A DNA stretch of 64,000 nt, taken from NCBI GenBank assembly GCA_963664835.2, contig CAXXUG010000024.1, forward strand, positions 107,744 to 171,743. Direction: 5' to 3'. The position numbers and the translations under genes are program-made. The notes under the pieces were generated by a model. It was given only the letters and a program-made list of their open reading frames with translations. It was not told the DNA's origin and ran no database searches. Positions 8,461 to 17,141 of this stretch are shown piece after piece (the stretch's first letter is position 1; the number at the start of each line of letters is the position of its first letter). This DNA is from G963664835 sp963664835. GTDB lineage: Bacteria; Chloroflexota; UBA6077; FW602-bin22; JBCLEL01.

Positions 8461-8531
8461 CTGCCGGACTAGGATTCGAACCTAGAACAACTGATCCAGA
8501 GTCAGTCGTGTTACCGTTACACCATCCGGCA
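8461..8531 (-). tRNA. tRNA-Gln (anticodon CTG)
   Basis: On the minus strand, acceptor TGCCGGA pairs with TCCGGCA. The loop CTCTGGA between ACTGA and TCAGT gives CTG. Discriminator G at 8461. It follows gltX on the same strand after 55 bases, so the two could share a transcript. Confidence 0.95.
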
Positions 8532-8586
8532 ATGGTGAGACAAGCTCATTATAGGCGAGAGGCGGAAGCGCTTCAAAGTCGATTCA

Positions 8587-10089
8587 TCAATCACCGGCAT
8601 CAAGTAGATGAATTGCTCGAGCGAGGCGGTCCAGAGTGCGCCGGCGGCCAAGCACTTCCATGGAAGCGAACAGCGGCGGAGCAACCCTCTGGCCAGTGAT
8701 CGCGACCCTGAGCGCGCCAAAGAATCGTCCCACCTTCCAGTTGTTTTCTGAGGCTATGCTCCGAAATCGAGCTTCCATCGAGTCCGCGGCGAATTCAGCG
8801 GTCGCCTCGAGTTCCTCCAGGGAGGTCTCGAGAGCAAATTTGGAATCTCCGTGGCCCCAACCCTTCGGCACCAGTTGAGCAGGCGCGTAATCTATCTCCT
8901 CCTTGAAGAGAAACTCTGTTAACGGAACCGCGTCGGTCAAACGCTTCATTCGCTCCTGAATGTGTGGGGTAATGGCCTCGACCGTGGGCCGGGCGTTAGT
9001 CTCACCTCCGGCCATCTCTACGAGGCCGGCTCGGTCGAAGAATGGGTAGAGTCGTTCCGCCAACTCCAAGGGTGGCACCTGCCGGATGTAGTGTCCGTTC
9101 ATCCAATCGAGTTTCTCGGTATCGAACAGCCCGGGATTTGTGCCGATTCGATCCAGATCGAAGTCTTGGATTAGCCGGTCTAAGCTGAACAGCTCAGTCT
9201 TTTCATCCAGGGCCCAGCCAAGCAGGGCCATGTAATTGATCATCGCTTCGGGCAGGTAGCCGGCATCCCGATAGTGCAGCGCGTCGACGGCGCCGTGCCG
9301 CTTGCTCAGCTTACTGCGATCTCGTCCGACGATATTTGGAGTATGCACCATTATCGGTGGCTCCCAACCAAATGCTTGGTAGAGCAAAATGTGCTTCGGA
9401 GCGCTGCTTATCCAATCTTCACCCCGAATTACGTGGCTGATCTGCATCTCGTGGTCATCGATTACATTGGCGGATTGATAGGTCGGCCAACCGTCCGACT
9501 TCAGGAGGACGTGATCGTCCAGAACCGAGTGTTCGAAAGTGATCTCACCGCGCAAACGGTCCACAAATGTCGTGGAGCCATCCGTGGGAGTCGTGAATCG
9601 GACAACCGACTTGAGCCCAATTGCCTCGTTCGCAGCGCGCTCGTTTTCCAAGAGGAAGCGGCACTTTCGGTCATAGCGTGGTGGTTGCTTGAGTGAGCGT
9701 TGTTTCTTGCGCATCTGTTGAAGGCGTTCGGGAGTGCAGTAGCAACGATAGGCCTTGCCAGATTCCAAAAGTCGATCAATGTGGCCGCGGTACACGTCCA
9801 ACCTCGCAGACTGCAGGTAAGGACCAAACGGGCCGCCGACGCCCGGGCCCTCGTCCCAATCTAGACCGAGCCAAGAAAGGCTATCGAGGATGGCTTGCAG
9901 CGACCCGGGAACCAGGCGGGCTTGATCAGTGTCTTCGATGCGGACCACGAACTTTCCGCGCTTGTGCCGGGCATATAGCCAGTTGAACAGTGCCGTGCGG
10001 ATATTGCCAATATGAGGGGCTCCCGTTGGGGAGGGAGCAAATCGAACTCTTACTCTTGAGTGATCGTCCAAATTAAAACCCTGACTCAA
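8587..10089 (-). CDS. gltX: Glutamyl-tRNA synthetase
   Basis: Class I synthetase charging tRNA-Glu, and probably tRNA-Gln in organisms that lack GlnRS and use the GatCAB amidotransferase. The Rossmann core opens with RVRFAPSPTGAPHIGN; the HIGH-type motif is at residues 26-29. The KMSKS-type motif appears as KLSKR at residues 260-264. RIEDTDQ and GEDWISSAPKHI are further family blocks. At 500 aa it has the full anticodon-binding C-terminal part. Start is a TTG at 10089 without an obvious ribosome site; no better start precedes the first strand. Whether the enzyme is non-discriminating cannot be read by eye, but the adjacent tRNA-Gln gene hints at it. Confidence 0.95.
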   Translation of the reverse strand: MSQGFNLDDHSRVRVRFAPSPTGAPHIGNIRTALFNWLYARHKRGKFVVRIEDTDQARLVPGSLQAILDSLSWLGLDWDEGPGVGGPFGPYLQSARLDVYRGHIDRLLESGKAYRCYCTPERLQQMRKKQRSLKQPPRYDRKCRFLLENERAANEAIGLKSVVRFTTPTDGSTTFVDRLRGEITFEHSVLDDHVLLKSDGWPTYQSANVIDDHEMQISHVIRGEDWISSAPKHILLYQAFGWEPPIMVHTPNIVGRDRSKLSKRHGAVDALHYRDAGYLPEAMINYMALLGWALDEKTELFSLDRLIQDFDLDRIGTNPGLFDTEKLDWMNGHYIRQVPPLELAERLYPFFDRAGLVEMAGGETNARPTVEAITPHIQERMKRLTDAVPLTEFLFKEEIDYAPAQLVPKGWGHGDSKFALETSLEELEATAEFAADSMEARFRSIASENNWKVGRFFGALRVAITGQRVAPPLFASMEVLGRRRTLDRLARAIHLLDAGD

Positions 10090-10219
10090 GATGGGCGCGG
10101 CTTGAGGGCGACCCGTCCCAATCTCGGAAACGTAGATTCAGACCCATTTTACGAGATATGGCGCCGGCAGCACTATTCAGTTTTCCCCAACCTCGGCACC
10201 TGATATTAGTGAACCGCGA

Positions 10220-11170
10220 TCATGATTCGGCCACGCTGAGCGCATCGCGAAGGTCGGGAGGCAAATCGGATTCGAATGCGACGCGACGGCCGCTATCGGG
10301 ATGGCTGAACTCCAACCGGCTGGCGTGCAAGAACTGGCGTTTCAAACCCAACTCGCCCGCGGTACCGCCGTAGGCTGGATCGCCGGCGACCGGGTGCTTG
10401 ATGGCCTGAAAATGAACCCGGATCTGGTGGGTGCGACCGGTCTCTGGGCGAACAGTCAGTAGCGAGTAACTGCCGACAGGTCTTATCAAGTCGTAGTGCG
10501 TCACCGAGGGCCGGCCTCGCACCACGACCGCCATTTTGGTACGGTCGCCGGGCGAGCGGCCGATAGGCGCTTCAATGGTGGCGACCGACTCAACCGGATG
10601 ACCGTGCACCAATGCGAGATACTGCTTGAGAACGGTTCGGGCCTTTAGCTGGCTTGGGATAGAGTCAGCGGCACGCTCGCTTAGCGCGATCACCATCAGT
10701 CCCGACGTGTCACGGTCGAGTCGATGAACAATGACGGGCTCCAGGGATTCGCTGGCGATGCGCCGCGAGAATCGGGCTGCCAACGCGTTGAGAAGCGTAT
10801 CTTGTTGGTGTCCTTTCGAGGGATGGGCAACCAAGCCGGCCGGCTTGACGATGACTGCAATGTCATCGTCCTCGTGCAACACGTTTATCGGCAAGTCAAG
10901 TGGAACAATCCTGGATGAAGTCGGAGCCGGCTCAAGGATCAATAGCATTTCATCGCCACGCAATATCATGGATGGCGATAATGGCTCATGGTCCCTCAAC
11001 ACCAATCCGGCATCAATCATCCGGCGCCACTGGGATCGGCTACGCTCGGGAAAAGAATGGGCCAAATAGCGATCTAGTCGAACGCCTCCATGCTGGTCGT
11101 CGACTAATACGCGATGAACACGGCCGGCGGAATCGGGCGATTCGCCAGCTCCCGGCGCAGAGTCAGTCAA
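10220..11170 (-). CDS. RluA/RluD-family pseudouridine synthase
   Basis: Converts uridine to pseudouridine in rRNA or tRNA. An N-terminal S4-like RNA-binding region (GGVRLDRYLAHSFPERSRSQ) precedes the synthase domain. The catalytic motif HRLDRDTSG carries the nucleophilic Asp, and GRTHQIRVH and GDPAYGG are also typical. The start is set at TTG 11170 because it overlaps the stop of the upstream small gene as TTGACTGA, and everything further upstream in this frame is not family-like. That gives 316 aa, the usual length. Product class is sure; the exact target base is not. Confidence 0.9.
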   Translation of the reverse strand: MTDSAPGAGESPDSAGRVHRVLVDDQHGGVRLDRYLAHSFPERSRSQWRRMIDAGLVLRDHEPLSPSMILRGDEMLLILEPAPTSSRIVPLDLPINVLHEDDDIAVIVKPAGLVAHPSKGHQQDTLLNALAARFSRRIASESLEPVIVHRLDRDTSGLMVIALSERAADSIPSQLKARTVLKQYLALVHGHPVESVATIEAPIGRSPGDRTKMAVVVRGRPSVTHYDLIRPVGSYSLLTVRPETGRTHQIRVHFQAIKHPVAGDPAYGGTAGELGLKRQFLHASRLEFSHPDSGRRVAFESDLPPDLRDALSVAES

Positions 11171-11450
11171 GCGTCCGCGGATGGACGAGGCGGCTGATGC
11201 GCCGCAACTCGATCGACGTCTGGGAGACAATCCGCCGGAAGGCTCCCTCGTCGATGTTATCGATAGTGTGCCTGTGGACGACTCGCCGCACACGTTCAAG
11301 GGACGACCGCTCGCACTCGGTCATGAACCAAGAGTTCTCGACCGCCCGCCGCACCAGATCGTCGCATCGAATCACGTTGAGGCCGGCACGGCGCAACATC
11401 TGAACTTCGTAGAAGGACAGGGTAGATTCGCTTTCGAGCGGGTCGTTCAT
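11163..11450 (-). CDS. Small hypothetical protein coupled to the pseudouridine synthase
   Basis: A 95-residue acidic and Arg-rich frame starting MNDPLESESTLSFYEVQ, with likely helices around MLRRAGLNVIRCDDLVRRAV and LERVRRVVHRH. I recognise no domain. Support for it being real is its 8-base stop/start overlap with the downstream synthase and the absence of another explanation for that interval. An opposing frame on the plus strand covers the same bases and looks less protein-like. Confidence 0.5.
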   Translation of the reverse strand: MNDPLESESTLSFYEVQMLRRAGLNVIRCDDLVRRAVENSWFMTECERSSLERVRRVVHRHTIDNIDEGAFRRIVSQTSIELRRISRLVHPRTLD

Positions 11451-11556
11451 AAGGCTACCGAAGCAGTGTAGTTGGTTCGGAACACGAGTCTAATTGATCG
11501 CCTAGATTTTTACAACAGCGCTCGTTGTAGGCAACCAGGGGACGACACTCGATTAC

Positions 11557-13314
11557 TCATGAGGCCCGTGTCTCTAGCTTCGCCGCCTTTAGTGCCTTGC
11601 CCCATGTCGGGAATGCGTCAAAGAAAACCCCGGCATCGTAATCGCTATGGGCTGAAGCGTCCTCAGGGGTCGGCAGCCGGCCGAGCCTGGCAGCCAGGTC
11701 GCGCAACTCCAACTGCAACTCTTTCTTGGTGTATCTGCGCCTCGACCTGCGAAGGCTTTCGCGCCGCAGAACGCCCTCGCGAGACACTTCTGCGATCTTG
11801 CGGCGAGTAAGGTCTGCGTAGAAAGGATCGACGTCGATGGCAACGTAGCGCCGGCCGAGCTTGGCGGCAACCAATGGTGTGGTGCCGGCGCCGCACAACG
11901 CGTCGAGGACGATGTCCCCGGGATTCGTCGACAAGCGGATGATGCGCTCCATCAGGGCGTCGGGAAGCTGGCACGGGTGTCGGTCGCGGTCTCTCCTGTG
12001 CTTGATCCGATGAATGTCCCACCAGAAGTCGGTCAAGGCCTCTTTTTGGTCGATCTTGTTCATCTTGCGTTTTCGGAGGCAGGAACCGCGTAGGCAATAT
12101 ATGCGGGAGTCGATAGCCGCAACGTCTTGGTAATTGAACGTGAACTGAGCGGGATGCTTAGTGCAGAAGAGGAGTCCGTAATGGGCCGGCATCAGCTTCC
12201 CCCGGGGCTCGGACAGCGCGTCCCAGACGATCCAGTTTTGGACGTGCATGCGCTTCCGGAGGAAATTCGCGTGATGCATTGTCCAACGCGGCAGATTTAG
12301 CACATACAGGGACCCGGTTGGCCTGAGCACCCTTATATACTGTGTCAGCCATTCTTCACACCAAGTGAGGTATCGGTCCTTGTCCAGTTCGTCATCGTAT
12401 GAGCCGTACGACTTGTCAAGGTTGTAGGGAGGGTCGGCGAACGCGAGGTCTACGGAATTATCAGGATACCGGGACAACACATCGACTGCGTCGCCGCATT
12501 GGACAACGTCAGTCAGTTCGTCGCAGAGTTGGCCAGCTGGTGGCGCCGCTCGAACGCCAAGATCGATCGAGCCAGTCTGAACCACGGGATTCGACAGCCT
12601 GGCGCGGTTGGCAGTGCGGATGGATACGTCGGTTTCCATCGACTCCTCGGGCCCAAGGCCCTCAGCCGGGCCGACGATTCCGATGGGAGAATTCGGCCGG
12701 GCCACGTCACGGGTTTCAAGATCCAACATGTCGAAGATCGTATTCAGGACCGGCCTCGATAGCTGTGAGTAATTGTCGGCAGCCGGCAAGTCCCTCCAGA
12801 CATCTGATATAACGCGACCGGAGGGGTTCATAAGGTGCGCCTTGCCGCCCCAATCCTTTAGCGGCCTCTGGCAATGCTCGCATCGTTGATGGGGAAAGCG
12901 GGCTTGCCTGACATCGAATCGGCCATTCGGTTTGTTGAACAGGAGGAGTCCGGCGTGCACCGTTGGGAGGCCCGGGCGAACGGATTGCAAAGTTGATTCG
13001 AGTGCGATCCAGTACCTGAACTCAAGGAGTCCATCGAGATACACTCCCAACTCCGGCAGGGAGTCGGGCAGTCCCTGCACGAACAGCAATCCGCCGGGTC
13101 TAAGGGCGCGAATTGCCTCGTCCAAATGGAGTTTCCATGCTGGAGAATTGGACGAATCTAGGGCCACCGTGACAATTACGGCGAAGTCTAAAGAGCCGTC
13201 TTCAGCTGCGCGAATGGCAGAAACAAAATCGCGAGACTTGGGATAGGAAACCGCCACTTGTCTTTCCTCGAGTGACCTGATCTGCTGCCCTTCAGTAGAC
13301 CCGATAATATGCAC
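11557..13314 (-). CDS. Beta-class N6/N4 DNA methyltransferase with inactive duplicate and HNH-associated repeat
   Basis: S-adenosylmethionine-dependent DNA methylase. The active module has catalytic DPPY at residues 294-297 followed by the SAM-binding region LDALCGAGTTPLVAAKLG (470-487); catalytic motif before SAM motif defines the beta class. The first 200 residues look like a worn copy of the same module: SLDFAVIVTVAL aligns with SVDLAFADPPYN, LRPGGLLFV with LRPTGSLYV, HAGLLLFNK with HYGLLFCTK and DVWRDL with DFWWDI. DPPY and the SAM motif are lost in this copy. Both halves keep a Cys pair after that point (C145/C148; C407/C412). Residues about 530-585 resemble the homing-endonuclease-associated repeat (ELRDLAARLGRLPTPED, then FPTWGKALKAA). 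GTG start. No restriction gene is adjacent, so it behaves as an orphan methylase. Confidence 0.85.
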   Translation of the reverse strand: MHIIGSTEGQQIRSLEERQVAVSYPKSRDFVSAIRAAEDGSLDFAVIVTVALDSSNSPAWKLHLDEAIRALRPGGLLFVQGLPDSLPELGVYLDGLLEFRYWIALESTLQSVRPGLPTVHAGLLLFNKPNGRFDVRQARFPHQRCEHCQRPLKDWGGKAHLMNPSGRVISDVWRDLPAADNYSQLSRPVLNTIFDMLDLETRDVARPNSPIGIVGPAEGLGPEESMETDVSIRTANRARLSNPVVQTGSIDLGVRAAPPAGQLCDELTDVVQCGDAVDVLSRYPDNSVDLAFADPPYNLDKSYGSYDDELDKDRYLTWCEEWLTQYIRVLRPTGSLYVLNLPRWTMHHANFLRKRMHVQNWIVWDALSEPRGKLMPAHYGLLFCTKHPAQFTFNYQDVAAIDSRIYCLRGSCLRKRKMNKIDQKEALTDFWWDIHRIKHRRDRDRHPCQLPDALMERIIRLSTNPGDIVLDALCGAGTTPLVAAKLGRRYVAIDVDPFYADLTRRKIAEVSREGVLRRESLRRSRRRYTKKELQLELRDLAARLGRLPTPEDASAHSDYDAGVFFDAFPTWGKALKAAKLETRAS

Positions 13315-13425
13315 AGTCGTGGCAACAGGCGTCCAGCGGATAGGCTATATTCTAAACGCACACGGGCGCCGGCATGATGCAGCACTCGGTAAGAATGAAA
13401 TGACGATAGGAAATTATCGAGCGAA

Positions 13426-15246
13426 ATGAAGATCAAGGTTCTCCCGCAAGAGATTGTCGGAAAGATTGCGGCCGGCGAAGTAATCACTCGACCCGCGGAC
13501 GTAGTGAAGCAGCTTGTCGAGAACAGCATCGACGCCAAAGCGACTCGGATAACGGTGAACGTGCAAGCCGGCGGGAGCGAGTTGATAAGGGTTGTGGATG
13601 ACGGGATCGGAATCAGCGTGGATGACTTGCCGGTTTCGCTGGCCCGATACGCAACCAGCAAGCTCGCCGCGGCCGGCGACTTGCTTGACGTAGTGACATT
13701 GGGGTTTCGAGGAGAGGCTCTCGCGAGCATTGCGGCCGTCTCCGAGACCACCATTTTCAGCAGAGCCGATGGAGTCTTGCAGGGCGCCGTCGTTCACGCA
13801 TCAGGCGGTGAGGTGGACAGCGTCCAGCCGCGCGGAGGGCCGGTAGGGACAACTGTGTCGGTACGGAATCTGTATTTCAACACGCCCGCGAGGAGGCGTT
13901 TCCTGAAGAGTCGTGGGGCTGAAGCGAGTAGAGTCAACCAGCTGATCGGTCATTTTGCTCTAGCGTATCCGGAGATCAGATTCACGGTAACTAGCGAGGA
14001 ACGGACTGTGCTCGACTCGCCAGGTACCGGCCGACTGATCGACGCGATTCGCGCGGTAACCGGCGTGAAAGATGCCGAACAGCTAATCGAGGTATCAGGG
14101 GAAGACGTAACCGGCCTCAGCCTTAGCGGGTACGTGAGCATGAGTAGCGTCCACTACGCGACCCGGCAAAACCAAGTGATATTAGCCAATCGCCGGCTTA
14201 TCCAAAACCGCTCTCTAAGCTACGGTCTGGAGGATGCATACCAGCCTGGATTGCCCACCGGACGGCATCCCCTGGCTGTTCTCGACATCCGCATGCCGTT
14301 CGACCAGGTGGACGTCAACATACATCCGGCAAAGGCCGAGGTAAGGTTTGCCAACGAGCGTGGAGTGTATTCCTTCGTGCGGCGGGCAATAAGAACAACT
14401 CTGATGCGCCACGCGCCCTGGCCCGCCTATGGAGGTGTTACGCGGTTCCAGGGGTCGCCGGGGCGGGGCAGCGTTGACGCCAACATCGAGTTCGGCCGGC
14501 TAATCGGGCAACCGACTTCAATGCATCGGAGAGATGCCAATACGGAGATTTTTACCGCCAATTCCGTGGAGCGCGCCGGGGAGCGCGAGAATGCACCGGT
14601 GGAGCCAGTCGACGCAACAACAGCCTCTTCCACCGGAGACGTTGAGTCCAGCCAATCGCCGGCAGAGCCGATAAGACCAACCACTCTGAGATCTCTTGGC
14701 CAAATCGACAACACATACATCGTCGCCGAGGGGCCAGACGGCGTCTATTTCATCGACCAGCATGCGGCCCACGAGAGGGTGTTGTACGAGATTATCGAAG
14801 CACGCAGACTAGCCGGCGAACCGCAAGTACAACCCCTGCTACAACCCATCGCTCTAGACTTATCAACCACCCAACAACTTGCGGTGCGAGCCTCAGGCAA
14901 CACACTCAAGGATCAGGGTTTCGAAATAGAAGAGTTTGGTCCAGACAACTGGGTTTTGCGAGGAATTCCGGCCGGCATCCCTGAGTCGCGCCTTGTCGAG
15001 GCCGCGATGGAGGCAATCGACGGCTTGGGGGAGGAGAGGAGCATGCCGGATGGAAGATGGCGAATCAGCGCAACGATCGCATGTCACAGCGCAATTCGCG
15101 CCGGCGACGACCTTTCTCCAAGCGAGATAAGCGAACTGCTATCGCTGCTGGAAGGGACCGACGTCTCCCGGTTCTGTCCCCACGGGAGGCCAATCATCAT
15201 ACACTTGCCGACGTCGCGGCTAGCGCGCGACTTTGGCAGGAGATAG
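13426..15246 (+). CDS. mutL: DNA mismatch repair protein MutL
   Basis: GHKL ATPase that links MutS mismatch recognition to strand incision. N-terminal motifs KIAAGEVI, LVENSIDA, DDGIGI and TLGFRGEALASI are all present, as is NLYFNTPARRRF. The C-terminal domain carries DQHAAHERVLYE from residue 444, an exact DQHA-x2-E-x4-E endonuclease metal site, plus CPHGRP near the end. This is therefore a nicking MutL, as in bacteria without MutH. A low-complexity linker (about 365-420) separates the two domains. 606 aa, intact. mutS is not in the window. Stands alone between oppositely oriented neighbours. Confidence 0.96.
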   Translation: MKIKVLPQEIVGKIAAGEVITRPADVVKQLVENSIDAKATRITVNVQAGGSELIRVVDDGIGISVDDLPVSLARYATSKLAAAGDLLDVVTLGFRGEALASIAAVSETTIFSRADGVLQGAVVHASGGEVDSVQPRGGPVGTTVSVRNLYFNTPARRRFLKSRGAEASRVNQLIGHFALAYPEIRFTVTSEERTVLDSPGTGRLIDAIRAVTGVKDAEQLIEVSGEDVTGLSLSGYVSMSSVHYATRQNQVILANRRLIQNRSLSYGLEDAYQPGLPTGRHPLAVLDIRMPFDQVDVNIHPAKAEVRFANERGVYSFVRRAIRTTLMRHAPWPAYGGVTRFQGSPGRGSVDANIEFGRLIGQPTSMHRRDANTEIFTANSVERAGERENAPVEPVDATTASSTGDVESSQSPAEPIRPTTLRSLGQIDNTYIVAEGPDGVYFIDQHAAHERVLYEIIEARRLAGEPQVQPLLQPIALDLSTTQQLAVRASGNTLKDQGFEIEEFGPDNWVLRGIPAGIPESRLVEAAMEAIDGLGEERSMPDGRWRISATIACHSAIRAGDDLSPSEISELLSLLEGTDVSRFCPHGRPIIIHLPTSRLARDFGRR

Positions 15247-15273
15247 TCGATTTCGAGGAGACGGCCCTAGCGC

Positions 15274-16200
15274 CTAATAGCCATAGTTTACCGGCTGACT
15301 GAATTGCGGTTTCGCACGCAACTCCTCGAGCCGACCCCTTCCAACCTTGTCCAGGTAGGCACTATGGTCGCGAACCCTGTGAATCCACTCGTCGAGATAC
15401 TGCAAGTAGCCTTCGCGTGTCCGGACTTGTTGCGTGTACATCATCTTATAGTCCAGGTCGAGATCGTAGTACCCTTGGCATTGAGACGGATGGGCACCGA
15501 AAGGCGCTTCTACGATGGCGTCTACTCTAAATCCGGGAATTATGGTACGGTTCGGGTCTCCGCGCACGATACTCTCGTCGACTATCTCTTCGACCGAAAC
15601 TACGATATGTTTGGCTGATAAGGTGCCCCATTGATCGTCGCCGATCTGGCCCCAGATCTGAACGTTTCCCTCATGGTCGCATCGTTGTGCATGAAGGAAT
15701 GCGACATCGGGATGAATCGCCGGCACGAGCATCACTCTGTCACCGGTGAACGGACAATCCATCTCGTGAGTCTTCTTGTTCAGATCTGAGTGGGAGTATT
15801 TGGGGATATCGCTTCCCAACAGTCCCTTGCCGGGGAAGAACGGCAGCCCCATCGCGCCCGCCATGTAGCGGATCGTCATTCCGTAGTTGGTGTACTCCTC
15901 GAGCGGGACGTAGTGTGGTATGGATTTTTCCTGGGCTCGTCTGTAGTTGGCGGACAGTCCAAGCGCCTCGAGGCCGAAGTAAGAGCCCTCCAGCCGGTTT
16001 ATACAGCCGGAACCCACCATCAAGTCGCCATCGAAGGTGAATCCAGAAGTTACGAATGTAATGTCTCGCTTTTGCTGGCGTATGACTTCGTGTAGCAGCG
16101 CCATAGGTTTGCGCAGGGCGATACCGCCCGACCGCAGCATTTCTCCATCTTTGACAAATTCCTGCACGGCCTCTTTGGCGCTCATCACTTTGTCTGGCAC
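15274..16200 (-). CDS. CoA-transferase subunit A (family I, glutaconate/3-oxoacid type)
   Basis: The alpha subunit of a family I CoA-transferase. Landmarks are MSAKEAVQEFVKDGEML, a glycine-rich ITFVTSGFTFDGDLMVGSG, and PDVAFLHAQRCDHEGNVQIWG, the usual D-x-Gly-N segment. The catalytic glutamate of these enzymes lies on subunit B, and no B gene flanks this one: mutL is on one side and thyX on the other. Either B lies elsewhere or the protein works differently. 308 aa is normal for subunit A. Substrate acid cannot be inferred. Confidence 0.85.
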   Translation of the reverse strand: MPDKVMSAKEAVQEFVKDGEMLRSGGIALRKPMALLHEVIRQQKRDITFVTSGFTFDGDLMVGSGCINRLEGSYFGLEALGLSANYRRAQEKSIPHYVPLEEYTNYGMTIRYMAGAMGLPFFPGKGLLGSDIPKYSHSDLNKKTHEMDCPFTGDRVMLVPAIHPDVAFLHAQRCDHEGNVQIWGQIGDDQWGTLSAKHIVVSVEEIVDESIVRGDPNRTIIPGFRVDAIVEAPFGAHPSQCQGYYDLDLDYKMMYTQQVRTREGYLQYLDEWIHRVRDHSAYLDKVGRGRLEELRAKPQFSQPVNYGY

Positions 16201-16293
16201 AGAAGAACCCTCTCTGATTGGAATCCCAGCAACACTGTCGCGGCTAACGGGTGATTGACCTAGTGCACTACAGAAAGAGCACTCAATTAGCGT

Positions 16294-17046
16294 CTAATGT
16301 TGGGTGTCAAGAACATGTTGCTTGTGCGGCCTAACCCGAGAAAGCGGGCACACCTCGTACTCCTTAAACGGTTCGTCGCAGAATCCAAGGCGATGTTGTC
16401 CACACTTGGGTTGGATGAAACGGCCAAGCTCCGGCCATTTACGAACGACCTCGCCGCGCACCTTGGCCCAGAAATGCCTGATCTCCCATTGCGCACGTGT
16501 GCATAGCCTGAGATCTGCGATATGAAGAATCTCCTCAAAATTCACGGTGAATTGAATGTTTGTCGCGGCACTATGGGGTAAGACGTAGCGTGCATCTTCG
16601 GCTGGAACGCCCGCGGCGATCGCTTCTTCGTAAAGCAGAGCGGCTTGGGACATAAACTCAACGTATTTCTCGATCAAGCCCACCTTGTCCCAGCTGGGTG
16701 GGATGACGTAGGGAAAATCTTGGCCTTTGAACTCGACGTATCGCTGAGACTGCTGGTCAAAAACGATCCCAACGTGATGCCGGACGAACTGGTGGGAAGT
16801 GACTCGCGACATGCTACTCAGGCCGAAGGTGAAGTTGAGTTGTTGGCGAGGCGAACCGTGTCCAGTCCCCAACATTCGCTGAATGAAGGCTATCATCTTT
16901 TCGCGTTTGATCCGGCCGGTCTCAATTCGGTTCCAGAGTGTCTGGGGACGAAGGCTGGAATAGCAGGTTCGGTACGCGACATATAGTACGGCAAGGGGAT
17001 CGTGTGGGTAATCTAGTAGCTTAACTTCGGGGAATACGCGGGCCAA
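16294..17046 (-). CDS. thyX: Flavin-dependent thymidylate synthase ThyX
   Basis: Makes dTMP from dUMP using FAD, NADPH and methylenetetrahydrofolate. The signature region reads RHHVGIVFDQQSQRY (residues 89-103), equivalent to the RHR-x7-S motif, with His replacing the third-position Arg and one extra residue before the serine. SRVTSHQF before it and LPHSAATNIQFTVNFEE after it are further family blocks. 250 aa with a Cys-containing C-terminal tail. It is the only thymidylate synthase visible. Confidence 0.92.
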   Translation of the reverse strand: MARVFPEVKLLDYPHDPLAVLYVAYRTCYSSLRPQTLWNRIETGRIKREKMIAFIQRMLGTGHGSPRQQLNFTFGLSSMSRVTSHQFVRHHVGIVFDQQSQRYVEFKGQDFPYVIPPSWDKVGLIEKYVEFMSQAALLYEEAIAAGVPAEDARYVLPHSAATNIQFTVNFEEILHIADLRLCTRAQWEIRHFWAKVRGEVVRKWPELGRFIQPKCGQHRLGFCDEPFKEYEVCPLSRVRPHKQHVLDTQH

Positions 17047-17141
17047 TTATTGTCCTCGTGATTTGAGCTCAAGATCCTAGGCAGGATGATAACACCTTGG
17101 CTCGATTCGTGAGACGGGAATGCAGAGTTTACCGTACTACT

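Noticed and set aside
8163..8699. 178-residue plus-strand frame between the tRNA-Gln genes
   Set aside because: It crosses the minus-strand tRNA-Gln and enters gltX antisense; composition is not protein-like.
11181..11471. 96-residue plus-strand frame
   Set aside because: Opposes the small minus-strand gene that is coupled to the pseudouridine synthase; no ribosome site or motif.
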